DNA of 64,000 bases from assembly GCA_018267915.1 (NCBI GenBank), contig JAFDXN010000025.1:62001-126000 (forward strand), in the 5' to 3' direction. The DNA is from Bacteroidota bacterium (GTDB taxonomy: Bacteria > Bacteroidota > Bacteroidia > Chitinophagales > Chitinophagaceae). The stretch's first letter is position 1. Each line of letters starts with the position of its first letter. The notes under the pieces are model-generated. The model was not told where the DNA came from and did not search any database. It saw only the letters and a program-made list of their open reading frames with translations. Positions 38,001 to 45,786 of this stretch are shown here, in pieces. Position numbers and translations under genes: made by a program.

Positions 38001-38398
38001 GGCGCGCAGCTTTGCAGCAATATGCTATAGATAAGTTCGTCATAGAACACTTGTGCATCGGCCGATGAAGCGAAATACCCATATTTTTCGCCCCAGCTGC
38101 GCCAGCAATGTGCCAGGCGGTGAGCCACCTGCTTAACCGAAGTTTCGCGGCCACTGCTGCCATCGGGCTGCGGCACACCTGCCTTACGGAAATATTTTTG
38201 CGCCAGGATATCTGTGGCGATCTGCGACCAGTGCTTAGGCACCTCAACATCCGTCATCTCAAATACTTTCTCGCCGTTGGGGTTACGGATCACCGATGTG
38301 CGGTAATCGTATTCGAACATGTCGAAGGGGCTCACACCTTCCCTTGTATAGTGGCGCTGGAAGGCGAGGCCGTTGCTCTTTGTAGTGGTGGCACTCAT
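35081..38398 (-). CDS. nrdJ: Class II (adenosylcobalamin-dependent) ribonucleotide reductase
   Basis: Reduces ribonucleotides to deoxyribonucleotides using a cobalamin-generated thiyl radical, independent of oxygen. The 1105-residue protein shows the catalytic-barrel motifs: [22 protein letters not shown] (active-site Cys region), [20 protein letters not shown], and a finger-loop [18 protein letters not shown]. The C-terminus has a Cys-rich zinc-ribbon [22 protein letters not shown], typical of the long nrdJ type. No beta subunit or activase gene is adjacent, as expected for class II. I saw no cobalamin riboswitch upstream. Start ATG is supported by the conserved N-terminus. Confidence 0.95.
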   Translation of the reverse strand: [1105 protein letters not shown]

Positions 38399-38547
38399 GG
38401 GTAAAAATATTTTTGTGTTAAGAATTTTTGTATAAACCTGCTCTCTCAGTAAGGGCGGAAAACGAAAGTATTTAAAACAGTCTTTCTTTTTTTATAAAGA
38501 AATTAACCGCTTGTGGAAAAGCTTTGGAGCTTCACTAAAATGAATGT

Positions 38548-38567
38548 TATGCTTATTTTTAAGCATA
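38548..38567. repeat. AT-rich perfect hairpin/palindrome upstream of nrdJ
   Basis: TATGCTTA and TAAGCATA form an 8-bp stem around TTTT, about 150 bp before the nrdJ start and 175 bp before gcvH. It could be an operator; it does not match the NrdR box consensus that I know. Confidence 0.4.
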
Positions 38568-38690
38568 TATTTATTTCATAAACCAATCGCCTGCCGGTTC
38601 TGCTCAAAGCAATCTGCTAAATTACGAAAAAGCCTGCTGCCGAAAAAATGATTTCCCCCGAAAGCCTTGCCTGTATTGTGCCGGCGCGCA

Positions 38691-38724
38691 TTTGTAGCAT
38701 TTACGGTAAATTCTATTATTTTTG
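38691..38724 (+). promoter_or_regulatory. Bacteroidota-type promoter for gcvH
   Basis: TTTG at 38691-38694 and TATTTTTG at 38717-38724, spaced by 22 bases. Transcription would start near 38728, a 15-nt leader to the ATG at 38743. This excludes the in-frame TTG at 38722. Confidence 0.6.
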
Positions 38725-38742
38725 GCGCAAATAAAGATCGAT

Positions 38743-39123
38743 ATGAATTTCCCTGAAACACTCAGATACACGAAAGATCACGAATGGATAAAGCTGGACG
38801 GCAATACCGCTACCATAGGTATCACTGATTTTGCACAGCGCGAGCTGGGCGATATCGTATTCGTTGATATCGACACAGTAGGTAAAGCCCTTGGCGCCAA
38901 TGATATCTTCGGCACCGTAGAAGCTGTAAAAACCGTTTCTGATCTTTACCTGCCCGTTGCCGGCACTGTAACTGAAGTGAACGCTGCACTGGAAGGCAAC
39001 CCTGAGAATGTGAACCAAGACCCATACGAAAGCGGATGGATGGTGAAAATGACCGTTGACAATCCTGCCGAGGTAGACGCACTGATGAATGCCGCTGCAT
39101 ACCGCGCACTGGTGGGCGAATAA
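38743..39123 (+). CDS. gcvH: Glycine cleavage system H protein
   Basis: Small lipoyl carrier protein that shuttles the aminomethyl group between the P, T and L proteins of glycine cleavage. The 126-residue protein begins [15 protein letters not shown] and carries the lipoylated Lys in [13 protein letters not shown] (about residue 65), then [11 protein letters not shown] and the C-terminal GWMVKM. The ATG is chosen because an upstream TTG in frame lies within the promoter. The VanZ-like gene starts one base after its stop, an arrangement common in this phylum. Confidence 0.97.
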   Translation: MNFPETLRYTKDHEWIKLDGNTATIGITDFAQRELGDIVFVDIDTVGKALGANDIFGTVEAVKTVSDLYLPVAGTVTEVNAALEGNPENVNQDPYESGWMVKMTVDNPAEVDALMNAAAYRALVGE

Positions 39124-39124
39124 T

Positions 39125-39523
39125 ATGCTCAGAAAAGTCTTTTCCCCGGAATCACCTTATACAAAACGAGCAAGGTCGCTGGCAATAGCCTGGACTTTGC
39201 TCATTTTTATTTTGTGCCTTTTGCCGGCGCAGGAAATACCCAATGTGAACGTGCCGATGGCCGATAAATGGGTACACTTCGTGATGTTCGGGCTTTTTGC
39301 ATTTTTGTGGCTCTGCGCCTATCCATCGCGCAGCATTTCCTTTTTACTACTAATATTCGGCATCAGCGTGGCTACCGGCTGGTTTGTTGAATTTTTGCAA
39401 GGTTCGTTTCCCTCATTAGGTCGTAATAAGGATATCATGGATGTAGTCGCCGATGGCATTGGTGGCTTTCTTGGTGTACTTATATTTGCTATAGCGGCAT
39501 TCAGCACGAAGCGAAGCAACTAG
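39125..39523 (+). CDS. VanZ-like membrane protein
   Basis: A 132-residue protein with about four transmembrane helices and the VanZ-family signatures PMADKWVHFVMFGLFAFL near residue 40 and GRNKDIMDVVADGIGGFLG near 105. VanZ itself gives low-level teicoplanin resistance, but most homologues have no assigned role. It is separated by one base from gcvH and is therefore probably co-transcribed. An ATG at 39089 in the same frame overlaps gcvH and gives a poorer N-terminus. Confidence 0.85.
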   Translation: MLRKVFSPESPYTKRARSLAIAWTLLIFILCLLPAQEIPNVNVPMADKWVHFVMFGLFAFLWLCAYPSRSISFLLLIFGISVATGWFVEFLQGSFPSLGRNKDIMDVVADGIGGFLGVLIFAIAAFSTKRSN

Positions 39524-39525
39524 CC

Positions 39526-39633
39526 AAACTTCCCCGAAGCTTCCCTAAAGTTCTCTCAAGGTTCCCTCAAGCTTCCCTGAAGGTTCTCTCAAGCTTCGCC
39601 AAGCTTCCCTGAAGGTTCCCCCAAAGGTTCCTG
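39526..39633. repeat. Ten-copy 11-bp tandem repeat
   Basis: Ten imperfect units of consensus AAGSTTCYCTS (examples AAGCTTCCCTG, AAGGTTCTCTC, AAGGTTCCCTC). Eight are 11 bp and two are 10 bp. It begins two bases after the VanZ gene stop. The 11-bp period is close to one turn of the double helix and is not a multiple of three, so it is not a coding repeat. Function unknown. Confidence 0.85.
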
Positions 39634-39704
39634 TTTAAGTGGCAGTTGGCAGATCTCGAGGGAAATTGCCCGATAGCATTGAAAAAAAATATTTTTCCCA
39701 CGTT

Positions 39705-39723
39705 TTGATTGATAATCAATCAA
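39705..39723. promoter_or_regulatory. 19-bp perfect palindrome, candidate operator
   Basis: TTGATTGAT-A-ATCAATCAA, a perfect 9-bp inverted repeat around a single base. Such symmetry with no loop is more typical of a dimeric regulator site than of an RNA hairpin. The nearest gene in the right direction is the small ORF or the heptose kinase 300 bp downstream. Confidence 0.4.
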
Positions 39724-39874
39724 TTGATGAAAAATAATACCCCATTTTTGCCCCGAAAATACCCTATTTAGTAGGCGGTTTTCAGGCAGGTGCTGCCATA
39801 GAGCATTTTAAAAACCAATAAGAAAAGAACTACTACCGGGCCACATTATACCGAAATATTAAGTGACCGGAACT

Positions 39875-40000
39875 ATGCAAGTTACGATCGCTGAGCAGCT
39901 GTATCCAAAAAGGATATCCACATTTTTACTAAAGATATTGGTCGTAAAAGCCAGTGTCACAGCCTCCGGCCTGGGCGGCTCATACGCAATTAATTTTTAG
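39875..40000 (+). CDS. Possible 41-residue peptide
   Basis: An ATG-initiated ORF reading MQVTIAEQLYPKRISTFLLK, then a hydrophobic, Gly-rich end (VTASGLGGSYAINF). It stops 18 bases before the heptose kinase. It has no recognised family and no clear promoter, so it may be chance; its placement ahead of a surface-sugar operon makes it worth recording. Confidence 0.2.
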   Translation: MQVTIAEQLYPKRISTFLLKILVVKASVTASGLGGSYAINF

Positions 40001-40018
40001 CACCTTATCTTCGCCTAT

Positions 40019-41041
40019 ATGATCTATCGCAGTAAAGCCCCGCTACGCATAGGCCTTGCAGGCGGGGGCACAGACGTGAGCCCCTATTGTGACCTGTATG
40101 GCGGCGCTATCCTTAACGCCACCATATCGCTTTATGCATATGCCTCCATCGAACCGCTGACGACCAATATGATCGTAATAGAAGCGGTGGACAGAAAGGA
40201 AATAGTGAGCTACCCCCTTACCGGCAGCCTGCCGATAGATGGCCAGCTCGACCTGGCCTGCGGCGTGTACAACCGCCTCGTTCGGGACTATGGTAATATG
40301 CCGTCGGGGTTTAAGCTCACGACCTTTGTCGATGCGCCTGCCGGATCGGGACTTGGCACATCCTCCACGCTTATGGTGGCTATACTGGGCGCATTTGCTG
40401 AATGGCTGCAATTGCCTTTCGGCGAATATGATGTGGCCCACCTGTCTTACCGGATAGAACGCATAGAACTGGCAATGGCCGGCGGCAAACAGGACCAATA
40501 CGCTGCAACATTTGGAGGGGTCAACTTCATGGAGTTTTATGATAACGACAAGGTGATCGTGAACCCATTGCGCATCAAACCAAAGTACATGCACGAGCTA
40601 AGTAATAACCTCTTGCTATACTTCACTGCAACCAGCAGGCTATCCTCAACGATAATAGAAGCGCAAAGCAAAAACGTTACCGATAAAAAACAGGAATCGA
40701 TAGAGGCCATGCACCAGCTAAAGGAACAGGCGCGCATGATGAAGGAGGCGCTGCTGAAAGGCAATATCGACGAAATAGGGGCCATACTCGATTATGGCTT
40801 CCGCTACAAAAAGCAGATGGCACAGGGCATATCGAACAGCCTGATGGACGAGATGTATGAAACAGCACTGGCGGCGGGCGCCACAGGCGGCAAGATAAGC
40901 GGCGCAGGCGGTGGCGGCTTTATGATGTTCTATTGCCCCGGCAATAATCATTATGCAGTGAAGGAAGCGTTAGGCAAATTTGGCGGAGAGTTCCGACCCT
41001 ACCAGTTCACCGAACAAGGCCTCTTCACGTGGACTATTTGA
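40019..41041 (+). CDS. hddA: D-glycero-D-manno-heptose 7-phosphate kinase-like GHMP kinase
   Basis: A 340-residue GHMP-family sugar kinase. The N-terminus RSKAPLRIGLAGGGTDVSPY is the HddA signature, the ATP-binding loop is PAGSGLGTSSTLMVAIL near residue 115, and the C-terminal substrate loop is GGKISGAGGGGFMMFYCP. HddA phosphorylates D-glycero-D-manno-heptose 7-phosphate at C1 on the way to a GDP-activated heptose. The adjoining nucleotidyltransferase and glycosyltransferase support that pathway. Close relatives act on other sugars, so substrate is inferred from context. Confidence 0.85.
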   Translation: MIYRSKAPLRIGLAGGGTDVSPYCDLYGGAILNATISLYAYASIEPLTTNMIVIEAVDRKEIVSYPLTGSLPIDGQLDLACGVYNRLVRDYGNMPSGFKLTTFVDAPAGSGLGTSSTLMVAILGAFAEWLQLPFGEYDVAHLSYRIERIELAMAGGKQDQYAATFGGVNFMEFYDNDKVIVNPLRIKPKYMHELSNNLLLYFTATSRLSSTIIEAQSKNVTDKKQESIEAMHQLKEQARMMKEALLKGNIDEIGAILDYGFRYKKQMAQGISNSLMDEMYETALAAGATGGKISGAGGGGFMMFYCPGNNHYAVKEALGKFGGEFRPYQFTEQGLFTWTI

Positions 41042-41057
41042 TCACATCACTTTTAGT

Positions 41058-41079
41058 TTTTGACTTTGAATTTTGACTT
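41058..41079 (-). repeat. Spacer repeat, 22-mer copy 1
   Basis: The minus-strand sequence here reads AAGTCAAAATTCAAAG then TCAAAA and is identical over 22 bases to the plus strand at 47895-47916. A looser tandem version occurs at 17832-17859. It ends three bases before the nucleotidyltransferase ATG. Confidence 0.7.
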
Positions 41080-41082
41080 AAA

Positions 41083-41784
41083 ATGGAGTGCATCGTACTG
41101 GCAGGGGGATTGGGCACAAGGCTTAGAGGAGCTATAGGGGAAAACGTACCCAAGTGCATGGCTCCTGTTAACGGACGGCCTTTTCTACACTACCTTTTTG
41201 ACTACCTCTCGTCGCAGCCCTGCGAGCGTGTTATACTATCACTAGGGCACAAGTATGAAGCGATACTGGAATGGCTGCAAACAGAGCAGCGGCCCTTTTT
41301 GGTGGACCATGTGATAGAACAGGAACCACTCGGCACGGGCGGCGGCATACAACTAGCGCTCGAAGCCGCAAAAGGCGAAAATGTGGCAGTGCTGAACGGC
41401 GACACCATGTTCAAAGTGAATCTAAAAGAACAGCTAAACCTACATTCGTCGCAGGAAGCGGAGACAACACTGGCACTGAAGGAAATGCACAATTTCGACC
41501 GCTACGGCGTGGTGAATTTCGACACGGATGATTTCATTAATTCGTTTGAAGAAAAGCAGCAGCGTGACAATGGATATATCAATGGCGGCGTGTACATAGT
41601 GAATAGGAATAGTTTTTTAGCACGCCAGCTTCCGGAAAAATTCTCCTTCGAAAAAGACTACCTTGAAGCTTTTGTAAATGAGCAAAAGTTCTGCGCTTAT
41701 AAGAGTGATGCTTATTTCATTGACATTGGCATACCGCAGGATTATGAGCAGGCACAACAGGATTTTAAAAGCCTTTTTAGATGA
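41083..41784 (+). CDS. hddC: D-glycero-D-manno-heptose 1-phosphate guanylyltransferase-like protein
   Basis: A 233-residue nucleotidyltransferase with the GT-A-like fold. The NTP-binding start is IVLAGGLGTRLRGAIG and PKCMAPVNGRPFLHYLFDYL follows, as in HddC and RfbA relatives. The metal-binding Asp is in VAVLNGDTMFKVN. It should transfer GMP (or another NMP) onto heptose-1-phosphate made by the upstream kinase. The stop overlaps the start of the following glycosyltransferase by 4 bp (ATGA), indicating tight coupling in one operon. Confidence 0.85.
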   Translation: MECIVLAGGLGTRLRGAIGENVPKCMAPVNGRPFLHYLFDYLSSQPCERVILSLGHKYEAILEWLQTEQRPFLVDHVIEQEPLGTGGGIQLALEAAKGENVAVLNGDTMFKVNLKEQLNLHSSQEAETTLALKEMHNFDRYGVVNFDTDDFINSFEEKQQRDNGYINGGVYIVNRNSFLARQLPEKFSFEKDYLEAFVNEQKFCAYKSDAYFIDIGIPQDYEQAQQDFKSLFR

Positions 41785-42908
41785 ACATAGCGATAATTGG
41801 TCCTGCCCATCCGCTAAGAGGAGGACTATCTACCTACGATGAGCGGCTTGCAGAGGTGTTGCAGCAGCAGGGTCACAGCGTGGTTATTTACTCATTCTCG
41901 CTACAGTATCCGGGTTTTCTTTTTCCGGGCACCACACAATACACCAGCGAGCCTGCGCCCAAACACCTGACCATAAAGACGGTCATTAACTCGGTTAATC
42001 CATTCAATTGGTTAAAGGTTGGGGGGCAGATCAAGGCAGCCAATCACGACCTTATTATCGTGCGTTACTGGCTGCCTTTTATGGGTCCATGCCTGGGCAC
42101 GATATTGCGCATCGTAAAAAAGAACCGGCACAGCCGCATCCTGTGCATAGCCGACAATATCATACCGCATGAAAAAAGGCCGGGAGACAAACAGTTCACA
42201 AAGTACTTCTTAAAACCTATCGACATTTTTGTAACGATGAGCAAAAATGTATTGGAGGACCTGAAACAGTTCACCACTAAGCCGGCCAAATTCAGCCCAC
42301 ATCCCCTGTATGATAATTTTGAACCTGCTGTGCCGAAAGAGGAAGCATGCAGAAAACTGAACCTGGATCCGCATAGCAAATACATTTTATTCTTCGGGTT
42401 CATCCGCAAATACAAAGGATTGGATATAGCTCTTACCGCTATGGCCGACGAAAGAATAAAAGCAGCCGGCATTAAACTGATAGTAGCGGGTGAGTTTTAT
42501 ACCGATCGTGAAGAATATGACAAGATCATTGATGAACATCAATTAAGCGACCGTGTCCATTTTTTTACCGAGTTCATCCCGAATGATGAGGTGCGTTATT
42601 ATTTCAGCGCGGCCGACCTGGTTGTGCAGCCTTATCACAATGCCACACAAAGCGGCATTACGCTGATAGCTTATCATTTTGAGAAGCCAATGATCGTCAC
42701 CAATGTTGGCGGCCTGAGGGAAATTGTGCCAGACGGGAAGGTGGGTTATGTTGCAGAGGTAAGCCCCAAAGCAGTGGCAGATGCCATTCTAAAATTCTTT
42801 GAACCGGGTGCTATACCCGGGCTGCAGGAAAACCTGAAGCAGGAAAAAAAGAAGTATACCTGGGAAACATTTACCCGGAACATGTTCGAAATAGCAGGTC
42901 TAAAATAG
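41781..42908 (+). CDS. Glycosyltransferase family 4
   Basis: A 375-residue GT-B glycosyltransferase. The N-terminal domain begins [25 protein letters not shown], with the donor domain showing [23 protein letters not shown] and the acidic [20 protein letters not shown] region in place of the more common [20 protein letters not shown] segment closes the nucleotide-sugar site. It likely uses the activated heptose made by the two upstream enzymes to decorate a surface glycan. Its stop overlaps the ruvB stop by 9 bp in convergent orientation. Confidence 0.87.
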   Translation: MNIAIIGPAHPLRGGLSTYDERLAEVLQQQGHSVVIYSFSLQYPGFLFPGTTQYTSEPAPKHLTIKTVINSVNPFNWLKVGGQIKAANHDLIIVRYWLPFMGPCLGTILRIVKKNRHSRILCIADNIIPHEKRPGDKQFTKYFLKPIDIFVTMSKNVLEDLKQFTTKPAKFSPHPLYDNFEPAVPKEEACRKLNLDPHSKYILFFGFIRKYKGLDIALTAMADERIKAAGIKLIVAGEFYTDREEYDKIIDEHQLSDRVHFFTEFIPNDEVRYYFSAADLVVQPYHNATQSGITLIAYHFEKPMIVTNVGGLREIVPDGKVGYVAEVSPKAVADAILKFFEPGAIPGLQENLKQEKKKYTWETFTRNMFEIAGLK

Positions 42909-43922
42909 TAAGTGGTCCCCGCCCTTCCTGCTTCTTCCTAAATGCAGGTATGCCTTATCCGTAGCCTCCCGGCCCCGTGGTGTGCGGACGATGTAGCCCT
43001 CCTGTATCAGGAACGGCTCATAAACTTCTTCTATGGTACCCGCCTCCTCGCCCACTGATGTGGCTATATTATTTAAGCCCGTAGGGCCGCCTTTGAATTT
43101 GTCAATAAGCGTTGTCAGTATCTTATTATCCATATCGTCCAGACCGCTCTCATCCACATTCAGCGCCTTTAGTCCGTGCTCCACTATGGCGAGGTCTATA
43201 ACACCATTGCCCAGCACCTGTGCGAAATCGCGCATCCTGCGCAGCAGGCCGTTAGCTATACGGGGCGTACCGCGGCTGCGACGCGCTATCTCCATGGCGG
43301 CATCGCTGGTGATGCGCACATTCAACAAACCAGCCGCCCTCATTACGATACGCTGCAAAACATCGGCGGTATAATAATCCAGCCGCGATTTGATACCAAA
43401 ACGTGATAACAAGGGAGCTGTGAGCAGCCCTGATCGCGTCGTCGCTCCTACAAGTGTAAAAGGATTCAAATTGATCTGGATGCTTCTCGCTGCAGGGCCT
43501 GTATCGATCATGATATCGATCTTGAAATCTTCCATGGCAGCGTAGAGGTATTCTTCTACCACAGTACTTAAGCGATGTATTTCATCAATGAACAAAACGT
43601 CCCTGGCTTCGAGGCTGGTTAGTAACCCCGCAAGGTCGGCCGGCTTCTCTATAACAGGCCCGCTTGTTTCTTTGATATTAACGCCCAACTCATTCGCAAC
43701 AATTCTTGATAACGTTGTTTTACCCAAGCCGGGGGGCCCATGAAACAAGACATGGTCCAATGCTTCGCCGCGCAGGTTGGCGGCCTTGATGAATATCCGG
43801 AGGTTCTCCACCAGTTTCGGCTGGCCCGAGAACTCCTCTATCGATTGCGGCCTTATACTATTCTCATATTCCCGCTCCTGCGGGTTCAGGTCATCACCGG
43901 GACGCACATGCGATTTTTCCAT
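42900..43922 (-). CDS. ruvB: Holliday junction branch migration DNA helicase RuvB
   Basis: ATPase motor of the RuvAB complex that drives branch migration of Holliday junctions. The 340-residue protein has Walker [10 protein letters not shown] (about residue 62), Walker [10 protein letters not shown] (about 113), the sensor 1 GATTRSGLL and an Arg-finger region [11 protein letters not shown]. The C-terminal winged helix contains [16 protein letters not shown]. Full length. Last gene of a minus-strand run after the BatA, dihydroorotase-like and DUF4199 genes. Confidence 0.98.
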   Translation of the reverse strand: MEKSHVRPGDDLNPQEREYENSIRPQSIEEFSGQPKLVENLRIFIKAANLRGEALDHVLFHGPPGLGKTTLSRIVANELGVNIKETSGPVIEKPADLAGLLTSLEARDVLFIDEIHRLSTVVEEYLYAAMEDFKIDIMIDTGPAARSIQINLNPFTLVGATTRSGLLTAPLLSRFGIKSRLDYYTADVLQRIVMRAAGLLNVRITSDAAMEIARRSRGTPRIANGLLRRMRDFAQVLGNGVIDLAIVEHGLKALNVDESGLDDMDNKILTTLIDKFKGGPTGLNNIATSVGEEAGTIEEVYEPFLIQEGYIVRTPRGREATDKAYLHLGRSRKGGDHLLF

Positions 43923-43958
43923 GCTTTAAAGATACGATTTGGGTAGCTATTGGCAGGC

Positions 43959-44510
43959 CTATTCGTCGAACATAGGCCGCTTCCTTTTTACGATGGCAGA
44001 AACAATCAGGGCAAACAAGCTGTCGAGAATAACAAACCAAAAGTAGTTGAGCAGTGTTTTACCTATTTGTATGCCTTTTGCGGCCTCCTTTATTTGCTGG
44101 TCAAAGCTGTCCGAAGTTTTATCTAACTGTTCGCTCGGGACATTGGCTTTCTCCATGTAATTCAGGGTCGCCTGTTTCATCTTTTCCAGGAATTGAGGAT
44201 CTATGTATTTGAAGTAGATAAAGGTATACACAAAGTAGACAAGCTCTGTGATCAGTATCATAATGAAGAGATACTTAAATACTTCCTTAAATTCAATGAA
44301 TCCGCCATTGGCTTTACGAAACTGTACAGCGAATACGCCCATCAATACTACGAAAATAACGTAGCCCAATATCTTCGATCCATAGAAGCCGAAGAAGCTA
44401 TTGATGAGGAACATATTTTGTATCGTGTTGATGATAAGGACCACGATAGATAATATAATAGCGTAGGTGAGCGCCTGCTTATTCTGATTGACCTTAACTG
44501 TTTCTGACAT
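43959..44510 (-). CDS. DUF4199 family membrane protein
   Basis: A 183-residue protein with four transmembrane helices (about residues 14-34, 43-62, 82-104, 153-172). A soluble helical stretch between the third and fourth (MKQATLNYMEKANVPSEQL) and a basic C-terminus, KRKRPMFDE, complete it. This is the DUF4199 pattern, found in Bacteroidota and of unknown function. It follows the dihydroorotase-like gene by 7 bp and precedes ruvB by 36 bp, all on one strand, which suggests one transcript. Confidence 0.85.
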   Translation of the reverse strand: MSETVKVNQNKQALTYAIILSIVVLIINTIQNMFLINSFFGFYGSKILGYVIFVVLMGVFAVQFRKANGGFIEFKEVFKYLFIMILITELVYFVYTFIYFKYIDPQFLEKMKQATLNYMEKANVPSEQLDKTSDSFDQQIKEAAKGIQIGKTLLNYFWFVILDSLFALIVSAIVKRKRPMFDE

Positions 44511-44517
44511 GGTGCAA

Positions 44518-45786
44518 CTATTTATTTAAGTGAATGCTGCCACTATTGGCTATCCCGATGATGCTTCCTTTAAGCACCTTCCTGATAAAAGGATTATTTT
44601 TTGACGCGGACTTAATATTGTCGTCCTGCAACGTTGATGTTGCATCGCTACTAAAGATAGTCAATTCTGCTTTCCTACCTTCTGACAAGCCCGCTGCCGG
44701 CAATCCAAATATCCGCCTTGGATTAATGCTTAGTGCCGCAACGAGCTTGTCCAGCTTCATTTCCTTGCCAGCGGCGTTCCATATCACCTGGAAGGCAATC
44801 TCCTGCAAGTTCATGCCGTCCGCTGCATATTCAAACTCCTTTTCCTTAGCATCCCATTCCTGCGGGCGATGGTGTGTAGCGATACAGTCCACCGTGCCAT
44901 CATTTACTCCCGCTATCAATGCCTGCCTGTCCGCTTCAGTGCGTAACGGCGGTGATACCTTATATAAACTACTGTATGAATTCAGCGATTCATCAGTAAG
45001 TGCAAGATGATAAGGTGTAACAGAACAGGTGATATTCAAGCCCTCTGCCTTAGCCTTCCGTATCATATCCAGCCCATCGGCAGTTGATACACCGCTTATG
45101 TGCAACTTAGAGCCTGTATAACGCAACAGTTCTATATCACGGTGTATCATCAGCGTCTCTGCCATCGTGGGTATACCGGCCATACCTAGCTTTGTTGACA
45201 CAGGCCCTTCATGCATCAATCCGCCTGCCGATAATGATTCTTCAACCGGCAACTGGATGAGCACACCATCAAATGCACGCACATATTCCATGCTCTTCAG
45301 CATCAGGTTGGCATTTTGCACAGGCTTCCATCCGTCGGTGAATGCCACTGCACCGTTGCTGTGCATGTCCAGCATTTCGGCCAGCGTTTTGCCCTCGGCA
45401 TTGGCACTGATAACCCCCAGCGGATGCAGGCTAACGATATTCCCTTTTGCTTTTTGCAATAAGAATTGTACGGTCGATTTGCTGCCTGTTACAGGATTGG
45501 TATTAGGCCCGAGCAGCACCCTTGTAAAACCTCCGGCGGCAGCTGCCGCAAGGCCTGTCTCAATAGTTTCCTTATGTTCGTAACCCGGTTCACGATAGTC
45601 AGCCAGCACATCGACCCAACCGGGGCTCACACAAATGTCGTCTCCTTCAATAACATGATCTGCCTTAGCCTTGATACCATCCTTAATAGTTTTTATAACG
45701 CCATCTTCAAGAAGGATATCAGTTGCTTTACCGTGAAATTCTGAGGCCGGGTCCAGGACCTTTGCCCCTCGGATGAGAACGAGCAT
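44518..45786 (-). CDS. Dihydroorotase-like amidohydrolase lacking metal ligands
   Basis: A 422-residue amidohydrolase-fold protein that aligns with dihydroorotase along its length (LVLIRGAKVLDPASEF start, GFTRVLLGPNTNP, TDESLNSYSSLYKVSPPLR, IATHHRPQEWDAKEKEFEYA). Key active-site residues are altered: the HxH metal motif after PG(F/W)(I/V)D reads VDVLADYREPG with no His, the second His of the HxxH pair is Gly in LHISGVST, and the catalytic Asp of ATDHAPH is His in ATHHRPQ. It is thus likely a non-catalytic or altered relative (PyrC-prime type) rather than the pyrimidine enzyme. Same-operon neighbours are BatA and DUF4199. Confidence 0.82.
   Translation of the reverse strand: MLVLIRGAKVLDPASEFHGKATDILLEDGVIKTIKDGIKAKADHVIEGDDICVSPGWVDVLADYREPGYEHKETIETGLAAAAAGGFTRVLLGPNTNPVTGSKSTVQFLLQKAKGNIVSLHPLGVISANAEGKTLAEMLDMHSNGAVAFTDGWKPVQNANLMLKSMEYVRAFDGVLIQLPVEESLSAGGLMHEGPVSTKLGMAGIPTMAETLMIHRDIELLRYTGSKLHISGVSTADGLDMIRKAKAEGLNITCSVTPYHLALTDESLNSYSSLYKVSPPLRTEADRQALIAGVNDGTVDCIATHHRPQEWDAKEKEFEYAADGMNLQEIAFQVIWNAAGKEMKLDKLVAALSINPRRIFGLPAAGLSEGRKAELTIFSSDATSTLQDDNIKSASKNNPFIRKVLKGSIIGIANSGSIHLNK

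Larger units (their letters stand above)
38399..38742. other. Divergent intergenic region between nrdJ and gcvH
   Basis: A 344-base AT-rich spacer. It holds a perfect AT-rich hairpin, TATGCTTA-TTTT-TAAGCATA (38548-38567), with no T-run after it on the minus strand, and a -7-like TACTTTCG on the minus strand (38463-38470) that could drive nrdJ with a leader of about 60 nt. The gcvH promoter lies at the right end. I looked for cobalamin-riboswitch and glycine-riboswitch patterns and did not find them. Confidence 0.5.
39634..40018. other. Intergenic region before heptose cluster
   Basis: About 385 bases after the tandem repeat. It contains a 19-bp perfect palindrome (39705-39723) near its left side, AT-rich sequence, and a possible 41-codon ORF at 39875-40000. 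A near-match to a -7 box (TATCTTCG, 40006-40013) lies just before the heptose kinase ATG. No RNA gene was recognised. Confidence 0.45.

Noticed and set aside
38399..38742. Cobalamin riboswitch before nrdJ or glycine riboswitch before gcvH
   Set aside because: No B12-box or glycine-switch conserved core could be identified by reading either strand.
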